Notes: a model not told the origin generated them from the letters alone. A stretch of 16,881 nucleotides of DNA from Bacillota bacterium (GCA_023391425.1 JAEWAX010000039.1:1-16881), one strand, 5' to 3'. Positions 1 through 6,468 are shown, counted from the stretch's first letter. Program-made: numbers and translations.

Positions 1-103
1 TACAACCATCATCTGGACCGCCATCCTTGCAGGTTTGGAGACAGTGATTGATTGATTTTTTTAAAAGACTAATTTCTTTTTCATTAAGAGTAAGTGTAAA
101 CAT
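1..103 (-). CDS. Small Cys-containing protein, copy 1 (partial, runs off window)
   Basis: The minus strand reads from an ATG at 103-101 to the window edge, giving 34 residues that begin MFTLTLNEKEISLLKKSIN and then show Cys-x3-Cys, a GG pair and another Cys. A good ribosome binding site (AAAGGCGG) lies 8 nt upstream. It is clearly a paralogue of the 48-aa protein at 275-421: about three quarters of the shared residues match and the Cys spacing is the same. I do not recognise the family. The pattern of an amphipathic N-terminal helix followed by four regularly spaced Cys suggests a tiny metal-binding or redox protein, but that is inference. The C-terminus lies outside the window. Confidence 0.7.
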   Translation of the reverse strand, partial: MFTLTLNEKEISLLKKSINHCLQTCKDGGPDDGC

Positions 104-218
104 TATTCAACCGCCTTTCTATAAAAATATTTTCAATATATAATATTGCCAATTAATAGAAAATTTATATATTAAAAATTATTTTTAACTGAGGGGGAGA
201 ACACAGCTATCTGTAATA

Positions 219-271
219 TAAAAAATCACACCCGATAAGGAGTTAAATGCTCCTTGCAGGATGTGATTTTT
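219..271 (-). terminator. Long hairpin terminator after the 48-aa Cys protein gene
   Basis: The arms AAAAATCACACC (left) and GGATGTGATTTTT (right) pair with one bulge, and inside them AAGGAG pairs with CTCCTT. Read on the minus strand it starts 4 nt after the stop codon of the upstream gene and ends in TTTTTTA, as a rho-independent terminator should. The A-run on the other side makes it potentially bidirectional. It separates the two paralogous small genes, which suggests separate transcripts. Confidence 0.8.
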
Positions 272-274
272 AGC

Positions 275-421
275 TTAAGGCAGTTTTTTTAGTACTTCTT
301 CCAGAACAACACAGTCTGTACATCCATTTTTGTCACCGCCGTTTTTGCAGGTTTCAAGGCAGTGATTAATTGACTTTTTTAATAACTCAATTTCCTTTTC
401 ATTAAGAGAAAGAGAAAACAT
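275..421 (-). CDS. Small Cys-containing protein, copy 2 (48 aa)
   Basis: This is a complete 48-codon gene too short for usual ORF calling. It begins MFSLSLNEKEIELLKKSIN and carries Cys21, Cys25, a GG at 28-29, Cys34 and Cys37, then a short charged C-terminal helix ending in KKLP. The start is supported by AAGGTG 8 nt upstream; the stop TAA is followed at once by a strong terminator. It is paralogous to the partial gene at 1-103. The spacing C-x3-C-x8-C-x2-C could form a zinc or other metal site. No family name is recognised and no role can be read from the neighbours. Confidence 0.75.
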   Translation of the reverse strand: MFSLSLNEKEIELLKKSINHCLETCKNGGDKNGCTDCVVLEEVLKKLP

Positions 422-460
422 TTATAACACACCTTCTTATGCACTTTTCTCGCTTAATAT

Positions 461-466
461 ATTATA
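461..466 (-). promoter_or_regulatory. Possible -10 box of the 48-aa protein gene
   Basis: A perfect TATAAT on the minus strand lies 40 nt upstream of the ATG at 421. No convincing -35 hexamer is present at the right distance, so this is only a candidate. Confidence 0.35.
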
Positions 467-541
467 TGGTTTAAATAGTATTTAGGAACTGGTAGATAAA
501 AATCCATTATAGGTCCTTAGTGAAACAGTTGTCAGCTGATA

Positions 542-988
542 CTATAAGCTTTTACTCAAATAAACCATATCTACTAACTGAACGCCATCATCAAACATTG
601 GGTGTTCGTAGTTGTCTATGAAAAAGTCCTTAACCCTATGAGAAATCTTAAAACCGTTTTTTTGGTAAAACTGTAGTATCCATGAAATGTCACCTGTTCC
701 CACAAGCATTGTTGTATACTTGCCCTTGTAATACGAAGATATGTGGCTTAAAAGTTTGCTTCCATACCCCTTGCCATGCCAGTTTTCATAAGTCGCTATA
801 TTTTTTAGTTCACAAACATCATCGCTTTCTCGCGTAACTACGCATACACTTTTTAAGTCGTCATCATATAACGCAAACATTTCTCCGCGATCTAAGTATT
901 TCTCTATCATTTTCAAATCTTCATCTGCAAGAAAGAGAAGCTCCATAAAATTCATTTTATCACTATCTTCAATTTTAGTTATTTTCAT
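542..988 (-). CDS. GNAT family N-acetyltransferase
   Basis: This is a 148-aa single-domain GNAT protein. The acetyl-CoA binding motif A is visible as HGKGYGSKL at residues 71-79, preceded by the beta4 strand CELKNIATYENW and followed by FYQKNGF at about 107-113, the usual C-terminal GNAT beta6-loop signature. An upstream GTG at 1000 would add MEDK, but that codon overlaps the GGAGG ribosome binding site, so I place the start at the ATG at 988, 7 nt after GGAGG. The family transfers acetyl groups to amines of small molecules or proteins; the substrate cannot be read from sequence. It has its own promoter (1102-1130) and is probably monocistronic. Confidence 0.9.
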   Translation of the reverse strand: MKITKIEDSDKMNFMELLFLADEDLKMIEKYLDRGEMFALYDDDLKSVCVVTRESDDVCELKNIATYENWHGKGYGSKLLSHISSYYKGKYTTMLVGTGDISWILQFYQKNGFKISHRVKDFFIDNYEHPMFDDGVQLVDMVYLSKSL

Positions 989-1259
989 TTTATCCTCCAC
1001 AATTTTACTATTTTATTATATCGCTATTATTTTCAATGAGTGGAGCTATGCACAGTTTTTCTTGCTTTTCCGTATGGGTCATTCCCCCTCTCGCAGGCTT
1101 CATTATATAAAATTATGCCGCTTTTGGCAAGTTTACACAATAGGTAAAGTCAATACACAGTGGTGCTGCAGGGATAAGAGTTCTTTTGCAGGCGCGAGGA
1201 TATTTGCCCTCCAAATCGGTAAGACATTATCTCGATCTACTTATTAGGACAGAAAAAGT
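989..1259. other. Intergenic stretch between the GNAT gene and the terminator
   Basis: Apart from the GNAT promoter and its leader I see no convincing gene. Open frames of 31 to 61 codons exist on both strands, but none has a ribosome binding site or recognisable protein character. The segment near 1160-1250 is noticeably more GC-rich than its surroundings and may be a leftover of a decayed gene or insertion. Confidence 0.4.
1102..1130 (-). promoter_or_regulatory. Sigma-A type promoter of the GNAT gene
   Basis: On the minus strand TTGCCA (1130-1125) is separated by exactly 17 nt from a perfect TATAAT (1107-1102). Transcription would start near 1095, leaving a leader of about 105 nt before the GNAT start. 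The upstream pair TTTAC/GTAAA around 1130-1150 is a weak dyad and may be a regulator site. Confidence 0.65.
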
Positions 1260-1302
1260 AAAAACAAGCGTATCGTCCACTGAAATGATACGCTTGTTTT
1301 TT
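1260..1302. terminator. Bidirectional rho-independent terminator
   Basis: A perfect 15-bp stem, AAAAACAAGCGTATC against GATACGCTTGTTTTT, encloses a 12-nt loop and has A- and T-runs on both flanks. It lies 18 nt beyond the stop codon of the thioredoxin reductase gene and closes the minus-strand operon. Confidence 0.9.
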
Positions 1303-1319
1303 ACTTGCTATGAAAAAGA

Positions 1320-2606
1320 TTAGACTCTGTTGCTTATGACATATCTTTCAGCCATAATTCCTGCTATGGCACCATCTGCTGCTGCTGTAACAACCTGACG
1401 TATTTGTTTAGTTCTTATATCCCCGGCAACAAATACTCCAGGTATATTGGTTTTAGTATCTTCACCAGCAATAATATATCCGGTATCATCTGTTTCAACC
1501 TGTCTGCTGAACATTTTTGTCAATGGTTCGGTACCAATGTACACAAAAGCCCCTTCTGTAGGCATTTCTGTTATTTCACCAGTTTTAACATTTTCAAGTA
1601 TTACGCTTGTAAGCGCATGTCCTGAGCCATTTACCTTTTTTACTATTGTATTTGTAATTATGTCAATTTTTCTATTACTGCTAGCTTCATCAAGAGCCAT
1701 TTTGGTTGCTCTGAAATTATCTGAACGGTGAATTATGGTCACATGGGAAGCATATTTTGTTAAATATACAGCTTCCTCAATGGCTGAACTGCCACCACCA
1801 ACCACGATTATTTTTCTATCTTGGTACATAGCACCATCACAGGTTGCACAATAATGGACTCCTCGTCCTTTGAAATCTGCAGCACCCTCAGCGTTCAGAG
1901 GCCTCGGTTGAGCACCGGCGGCTATAATTACTGCTTTGGCATAGAAATCAGTATCTTCAGTTCTGACGAGTTTAGTATCCCCAATTAATTGAACCTCAAA
2001 AATCTCTTTCAGGTCTTCTATGACAGTACCAAAAGAAATGGCCTGTTTACGCATGTTTTCGGTTAATTCTTTTCCTCTGATAACACCTGGAGTCCCTGGA
2101 TAATTTGCAACATGATATGTTGTACCGGTTTGTCCACCAGAAATACTCTCATCAATTACAATAGTATTCATTTTTGCTCTTGCGGCATAAATTGCAGCAG
2201 AAAGACCTGCAGCCCCTGCACCTAATATAATAACATCGCAATCCACCCGTTTCGTTGCTCCTTTTGGGATAACATCTCCAAGTATTTCTTCAATAGCCTT
2301 TCTTACCTGTGGTTTATTCATAAAGCCGCTGAGTCTTTGCCCAACTTCTTTACCATTTTTATAGAACAAGACTGTAGGGCTTCCAGTAACATTTATACTT
2401 TTTGCAAATTCCTTATTTTCCTGCCTGAATATTTTTACAAACTTTATATGTTCTCCATATTTTTCAGCCATCTTTTCAAATATTGGTGCGAGTTCCTCAC
2501 AAGGGGGGCATTCATCAGAATAAAAATCCACAATAACTGGAATTTCACCCTTCAAAACAACACTATCAAATTCATCACCATTTATATGCAGTATATTTTT
2601 ACTCAT
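1320..2606 (-). CDS. Thioredoxin–thioredoxin reductase fusion protein
   Basis: The 428-aa protein joins a thioredoxin domain (residues 1-110, active site C33-P-P-C36, cis-Pro segment GSPT at 75-78) to a low-molecular-weight thioredoxin reductase (about 122-428). The reductase shows the FAD motif GAGAAG at 129-134, redox pair C253-A-T-C256, pyridine nucleotide motif GGGSSA at 270-275 and the C-terminal FAD motif GVFVAGD at 390-396. The thioredoxin site is CPPC rather than CGPC, which in this fold changes redox potential. The NADPH-binding HRRxxxR motif reads HRSDNFR, so one 2'-phosphate-binding Arg is lost; NADH or another donor is possible. It is the last gene of the operon, 94 nt after the radical SAM gene, with AAAGGTTGG as ribosome binding site. 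A dedicated disulfide reductant for the Cys-rich peptide or a thiol-dependent methyltransferase fits well. Confidence 0.93.
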   Translation of the reverse strand: MSKNILHINGDEFDSVVLKGEIPVIVDFYSDECPPCEELAPIFEKMAEKYGEHIKFVKIFRQENKEFAKSINVTGSPTVLFYKNGKEVGQRLSGFMNKPQVRKAIEEILGDVIPKGATKRVDCDVIILGAGAAGLSAAIYAARAKMNTIVIDESISGGQTGTTYHVANYPGTPGVIRGKELTENMRKQAISFGTVIEDLKEIFEVQLIGDTKLVRTEDTDFYAKAVIIAAGAQPRPLNAEGAADFKGRGVHYCATCDGAMYQDRKIIVVGGGSSAIEEAVYLTKYASHVTIIHRSDNFRATKMALDEASSNRKIDIITNTIVKKVNGSGHALTSVILENVKTGEITEMPTEGAFVYIGTEPLTKMFSRQVETDDTGYIIAGEDTKTNIPGVFVAGDIRTKQIRQVVTAAADGAIAGIMAERYVISNRV

Positions 2607-2700
2607 TTTAATTCCAACCTTTCAAAAAATTTTTACTCATAAGATTAACCAAATAATAATTTCCTAACTTCAAAGGAAGAAATTAGGGTTTATTGTTTAG

Positions 2701-4986
2701 TTATTTCTTAACAGGGAAGAAGGGGCATTTATTATATATACAATCTTTATTCTTTCCATACTGTTTGCAGATGTATTCAACATCTTTAAAGTCTCCAAAG
2801 TATTCTGTCACCTGCATGAAAGATTTTAATGAGGTAATAGCTTCACGTTTGCAACATCTTGGCCCGCCATATTTACTTATTTCCAAAAGTGCAAATGCGG
2901 TAGCTCGGTTGGCTGCACCACGTTCATTTTGGGACATAGGAGTTGCACCTTCTAGAATAGACATTGCAATTCCGGCTCCGACACCAGCACCACAACTACC
3001 ATAATATCCACAGCTGCCGCCTTTAATATCTTTCCCACGCTTAATAGCCTCCTTGATTTTCGAAATATCTTTTTGTCCGTTCAGGTTTTGCCAAGCCGTA
3101 ACCAAAACGGCAGGAACAATGCTATGGTACTCAGGCCCATGCATGTTCAAACCCGGTAATTCAAATACCATTTGGGCAAGTGTAACAGGATTCTTCTGAT
3201 TACTTGCATATAAAAACTGTTCCACTTTTCCAAGAATATCAAGGCTATGACATGTATCACACACGTAATGACGTTCTGAACAGCTGACATAAGCATCAAA
3301 TTGTTTGCCACAAATATTGCAAAACATTTTTGTTGAGTCCCTGAAATATATAAGTTCATGACCACATATTAAGCAACCTTCTGTTTTCTTGGGTTTAGCT
3401 TTAGTAGGGGACATAACTTCCGTATTATTTTCGTCAATTCCACAGCAGCAGGTGGATGCTGTTAACGGAACAGACTGGCAACAGTCTTCTCCCAAAGTGC
3501 CCTCTTCTGTATAATCTGGGTTGTACCCACAGTACTGATTATCAGGAAAAGTACTTTTCCCAATTTCCTTCGAATCAAAACTACAACATACATTTTCTGT
3601 GGGTTCAGCTTGTATGATATCTTCACTGGACATAACCTTAATATCATCAATATAATGGTTTATACCTATATCAATAAGCCCTTGAATTGGTCTGCAGTCA
3701 GGAGAAAGAATATTTCCTTCATTATGATTTGCTGCAACAACACCACAGCCGCCACCGCAGATAACATCGTATTTGCAATCTCTACATTTTGGTATAGTTT
3801 TTACATTCCTGCTCTTCCAGGTATTTATTCTGTCTGTATTGAGATTTGTTTCGGGAAAGAAAGTTCCCAATAAATATTCTTCACGCCCACAACTTGCAGT
3901 ACAACCATATATATCACCATAAAGGTCAAAGACCCATTCAGTCTTACAAGCGGGGCAGGTATCAAAACTTGCCATATACATTTCACCAGTATCAACTATG
4001 TGCCTGATACCTTTAAAATCGGGCCTATGAAACTTGGAAAGGTTAGGATAAGTCTTGCTTAATGATGCAAATTTGCCCCAAAGCTCTAGTTCTGTCATAA
4101 GATGCTGAGGCTTTGCATAGCATTCAAACAATTCATAGTTTCTGCCAAGTTGAGTTTTGAAGAGCTCTGGCGGTAAGTCTAGCCAACCCTTTTTATCAAG
4201 AAATTCTGCCAGGTTAACTAAATCCTCAATATTTTCTATATCCACAACAGAACGCAAATTAACTGGCATCTTATTTTTTACAGCAGCCTCGATACCTGCA
4301 ATGATTCTGTCAAAAGTACCTTTCTTATTAGCAGTAGCTCGTCTGGTATCATGTATGTTTTTACTTCCATCTAGAGTGAATTGAATTTCTTTTACTTTTG
4401 CTTTCTTAAGAATATCTATATATTCTGTAAAGTCATAACCATTTGTGACTGCGGACAGCTCGTAATCTGCTTGCGCACATTTATCAACGATATATTCAAT
4501 GATAGCTCTTTGAGCTGGAGAATTAACTAGAGGCTCTCCACCAAATAGAGTTATAAATGGCTTTTGCAAGTCCTGTGAGAAATTTATTTTGGCATAATCG
4601 AAAAAGGCATCTACAATTTCTTTTGAAATCAAGGTTGGTCGGCCATCGATACCATGCTGGAAGCAATAAGTGCAGGCGAGATTACAACTATATGTCGGGA
4701 CCAGCATTAGTTGAACCTGTGAGTTTGCTATTTCATTATTGAAGTCAGTATAGGCTTTACGTATGGCATTTTCCTGATCTTCTGGGTTATTATATGCATA
4801 TCCACGCTCCAAAAGGTAAGAAGATAGATCAGAAGTTGGTGCTTCTCCTTCTGTAAGTTTCTGGAGCGATTGATATTCATCTTCTCCCATAATGTCAAAG
4901 CTTCCTGAAATAGGATTCAATATTGCGTATTCGGGCTTATTACTGTGTTGTATTTTAATGATGATATTATTTTTTGCTATAATCAT
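2701..4986 (-). CDS. Radical SAM/SPASM enzyme fused to Cys-rich linker and DUF5714 domain
   Basis: This 761-aa protein has an N-terminal domain of about 90 residues resembling peptide-binding leaders of maturases, then the radical SAM core with C101-x3-C105-x2-C108 for the SAM-binding 4Fe-4S cluster and GGEP at 149-152. A complete SPASM domain follows: C347-x9-G-x4-C362, C401-x2-C404-x5-C410-x3-C414 and C431, so two auxiliary clusters are expected. Residues 461-536 form an unusual linker with CC (467-468), C486, CC (502-503) and CCC (513-515). The C-terminal part (from about 538) has zinc-ribbon-like C-x2-C pairs (538/541, 556/559, 576/579) and further Cys at 659, 665, 711-712, 740, 749 and 754; I assign it to DUF5714 from memory. 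SPASM proteins usually modify ribosomal peptides, and a 35-aa Cys-rich peptide is encoded directly upstream. The start is set by AGGAGG 6 nt before the ATG. The substrate is inferred. Confidence 0.88.
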   Translation of the reverse strand: MIIAKNNIIIKIQHSNKPEYAILNPISGSFDIMGEDEYQSLQKLTEGEAPTSDLSSYLLERGYAYNNPEDQENAIRKAYTDFNNEIANSQVQLMLVPTYSCNLACTYCFQHGIDGRPTLISKEIVDAFFDYAKINFSQDLQKPFITLFGGEPLVNSPAQRAIIEYIVDKCAQADYELSAVTNGYDFTEYIDILKKAKVKEIQFTLDGSKNIHDTRRATANKKGTFDRIIAGIEAAVKNKMPVNLRSVVDIENIEDLVNLAEFLDKKGWLDLPPELFKTQLGRNYELFECYAKPQHLMTELELWGKFASLSKTYPNLSKFHRPDFKGIRHIVDTGEMYMASFDTCPACKTEWVFDLYGDIYGCTASCGREEYLLGTFFPETNLNTDRINTWKSRNVKTIPKCRDCKYDVICGGGCGVVAANHNEGNILSPDCRPIQGLIDIGINHYIDDIKVMSSEDIIQAEPTENVCCSFDSKEIGKSTFPDNQYCGYNPDYTEEGTLGEDCCQSVPLTASTCCCGIDENNTEVMSPTKAKPKKTEGCLICGHELIYFRDSTKMFCNICGKQFDAYVSCSERHYVCDTCHSLDILGKVEQFLYASNQKNPVTLAQMVFELPGLNMHGPEYHSIVPAVLVTAWQNLNGQKDISKIKEAIKRGKDIKGGSCGYYGSCGAGVGAGIAMSILEGATPMSQNERGAANRATAFALLEISKYGGPRCCKREAITSLKSFMQVTEYFGDFKDVEYICKQYGKNKDCIYNKCPFFPVKK

Positions 4987-5178
4987 TTTAACCTCCTATA
5001 TCCCAGAGTGCCAAATGGATAAGACCTATAAAATTCATGGCAACATAAGGATGAATCTATTGAATTTTACCTATCGTTTACTTTAGCTACACTAGATAGA
5101 TAAAGGTGAATTAATCTTCTGATTTTAAGTTTTTCAAAATGTAATTTTAATTTAAGATGTAATTTTAAAGGATAGTAC

Positions 5179-5205
5179 TAGAGGCGGCTTTTACTGCCGC
5201 CTCTA
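5179..5205 (-). promoter_or_regulatory. Stable hairpin between peptide gene and radical SAM gene
   Basis: TAGAGGCGGC and GCCGCCTCTA form a perfect, GC-rich 10-bp stem with a 7-nt loop, 8 nt after the peptide stop codon. In the direction of transcription no long U-run follows, so it is not a standard terminator. It may be a partial terminator or an mRNA stabiliser that raises peptide over enzyme levels, as often seen after precursor genes. Confidence 0.7.
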
Positions 5206-5212
5206 TGAAACT

Positions 5213-5320
5213 TTAGTCGTGGCAGCCCGCTACAATTTTTGATGATTTTGAGCAGCATTGCGCTGTCGTAAAGTTGTTGCAACAATTTTTTGAATCAGAT
5301 TTTTTTGTTACCTTTTTCAT
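5213..5320 (-). CDS. Cys-rich 35-aa peptide, candidate RiPP precursor or metal-binding peptide
   Basis: The minus strand encodes 35 residues: a basic start MKKVTKKSDSKN, then CC at 13-14, NNFTTAQ, CC at 22-23, SKSSKIVAG, C33 and HD. Five of the 22 residues after position 12 to 33 are Cys. A near-perfect ribosome binding site, AGGAGGTGAT, lies just before the ATG and only 14 nt separate it from the methyltransferase stop, so it is certainly placed as an operon gene. It sits directly between an ArsM-like methyltransferase and a SPASM radical SAM gene, the usual position for a precursor peptide. Alternatives are a free metal or metalloid chelator, or a substrate of the methyltransferase. I do not recognise the peptide family and it is below normal gene-finder size limits. 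Confidence 0.8.
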   Translation of the reverse strand: MKKVTKKSDSKNCCNNFTTAQCCSKSSKIVAGCHD

Positions 5321-5334
5321 TTTATCACCTCCTC

Positions 5335-5958
5335 TCAAGGCTGTTTTGTTGCCATTACGGTAATACTTATAAAATCATAACCATTTTTAACATATTCTCT
5401 GCGTTTCAATACATCGATATTATTGAAGCCTGAAGACATAATACTATTCAGGTATTCATTTTCAGTTACAGCTCCGCCAAAACATTGTGCCCAGGCTTCG
5501 GGACTATTTTTTATTTCAGGAGGCAGGGGATTTTTTGTAACTGCATCGGAAATGACAAATCTTCCTCCATTTTTCAGTACTCTAAATATTTCTCCGTACG
5601 CTTTGCTTTTACTTTTAGCGTGATTAATGACGCAGTTACTAATAACAGCATCAAATATACCATCATCAAAAGGAAGACTTTCAATATCTCCTTTTATAAA
5701 AGAAACATTTGATACACCAATTCCTTCTGCATTTGAATAGGCGGTGTCAATCATAGCCTGAGTAATATCAAGACCTATTGCCTTGCCCTCAGGGCCTGTC
5801 TGCATAGCGGCTTGAATTGTTTCATTTCCTTTTCCACAGCCTAAATCTAACACCTTTTCTTTTGGCATTATTTTTATAAAATCAAGATTGCTACCACAGC
5901 TTAAATTACAGCAGCTACTGCTTTCTTTAGTATATCTTGCTTGTATTTCATTAATCAT
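5335..5958 (-). CDS. ArsM-like SAM-dependent methyltransferase
   Basis: A class I methyltransferase of about 207 aa (numbering from the upstream ATG at 5964 gives 209). Motif I is LDLGCGKGNET at 39-49, the acidic loop is GLDIT at 64-68, and GDIESLPF follows at 92-99. The segments SNCVINH (109-115) and EAWAQCFGGA (156-165) are hallmarks of the arsenite methyltransferase family, and their Cys111 and Cys161 correspond to the As(III)-binding pair. An N-terminal CCNLSC (18-23) is also ArsM-like. The further family Cys just after motif I is missing (Glu/Thr at 48-49). I favour the second ATG at 5958, 8 nt after AGGAGG; the first ATG is only 2 nt from it. It leads the operon behind a CsoR-like operator. 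It may methylate arsenite or a related thiol-bound metalloid; action on the neighbouring Cys peptide is possible but unproven. Confidence 0.85.
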   Translation of the reverse strand: MINEIQARYTKESSSCCNLSCGSNLDFIKIMPKEKVLDLGCGKGNETIQAAMQTGPEGKAIGLDITQAMIDTAYSNAEGIGVSNVSFIKGDIESLPFDDGIFDAVISNCVINHAKSKSKAYGEIFRVLKNGGRFVISDAVTKNPLPPEIKNSPEAWAQCFGGAVTENEYLNSIMSSGFNNIDVLKRREYVKNGYDFISITVMATKQP

Positions 5959-5973
5959 TTTCATTTCCTCCTA

Positions 5974-6006
5974 GTTATTATATACCCCCGTTGGGTATAT
6001 AATAAC
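5974..6006 (-). promoter_or_regulatory. Perfect 14-bp inverted repeat, CsoR-family-like operator
   Basis: GTTATTATATACCC and GGGTATATAATAAC are exact reverse complements separated by five bases (CCGTT). The core TACCC-AACG-GGGGTA on the minus strand closely resembles operators of the CsoR/RcnR/CstR family as I remember them (for example the Bacillus copZA site). The dyad covers the -10 box and the predicted transcription start, so binding would block transcription. CsoR-family members respond to Cu(I), other metals, persulfide or formaldehyde; none is encoded in the window. Confidence 0.75.
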
Positions 6007-6027
6007 ACTATAGTATTCAGAATTCAA
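5999..6027 (-). promoter_or_regulatory. Promoter of the methyltransferase–peptide–radical SAM–TrxR operon
   Basis: On the minus strand TTGAAT (6027-6022) and TATTAT (6004-5999) are separated by exactly 17 nt. Transcription should start near 5992, inside the inverted repeat, about 34 nt before the preferred start codon. Confidence 0.7.
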
Positions 6028-6091
6028 GATTTTAATTTTAGTAATATTTTATGGTCTACTAGATTATATTAAAAAAAGTAGGTGTTTATTA

Positions 6092-6289
6092 ATGGCGCCG
6101 GGAGAATTATTAAAATATGATGCTTCATCTATTGAAGGTATTGAAAAATATTTAAAACATTATTATGACTTTAATAATGTTTTAAAAAAGATAGAGTGAT
6201 TGGTTCAAACTGTTATGCTTAGTAAAGCAGGGATAATGAAAAAAGGCGAAAAGATATATAACCATCCTAACTGTGAACTGCTTCACTAG
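6092..6289 (+). pseudogene. Small gene interrupted by an in-frame TGA
   Basis: An ATG at 6092 opens 35 codons beginning MAPGELLKYDASSIEGIEKY and ending NNVLKKIE, followed by TGA at 6197. The same frame continues for 29 more codons (LVQTVMLSKAGIMKKGEKIY and on) to TAG at 6287. Both halves have ordinary protein composition, so the simplest reading is a 64-aa protein broken by a nonsense change; the first half alone may still be made. The upstream GTAGGTG is a weak ribosome binding site 9 nt away. The family is not recognised. The surroundings are rich in decayed mobile-element sequence, which fits a pseudogene. Confidence 0.45.
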
Positions 6290-6324
6290 AAATTAAGACC
6301 TTTAAAGCTCCTGAGCAATCTTCA

Positions 6325-6468
6325 TCAAGAATAGAATGTAATCCCATGACTTGGAAATGTACTCCCCCCATATTCCTCGTATTCACTAATCCAGCGGCAA
6401 AGAGAGCTGTGGTGGATTTTTAAAGCCTTGACTGCCTCGGCGACAGGCATATCATAGTGCAACAGCCC
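6325..6468 (-). pseudogene. IS3-type transposase OrfA fragment (helix-turn-helix), copy A
   Basis: The minus-strand frame from 6468 reads GLLHYDMPVAEAVKALKIHH, SSLCRWISEYEEYGG and STFPSHG before a TGA at 6325. The pattern of a helix-turn-helix followed by RWxxEYEEYGxxxFPxHG is typical of the N-terminal OrfA of IS3-family elements. There is no start codon or catalytic OrfB, so it is a remnant. A second, more diverged copy lies at 7947-8059 in the same orientation. Confidence 0.65.

Noticed and set aside
1002..1103. Minus-strand 31-codon ORF opening MKPARGGMTHTEKQEKL
   Set aside because: Its ATG overlaps the TATAAT box of the GNAT promoter, so it would lie at or before the transcript start.
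1062..1247. 61-codon plus-strand ORF between GNAT and terminator
   Set aside because: No ribosome binding site, odd composition (many Arg, Cys, Trp), and it overlaps the minus-strand GNAT promoter.
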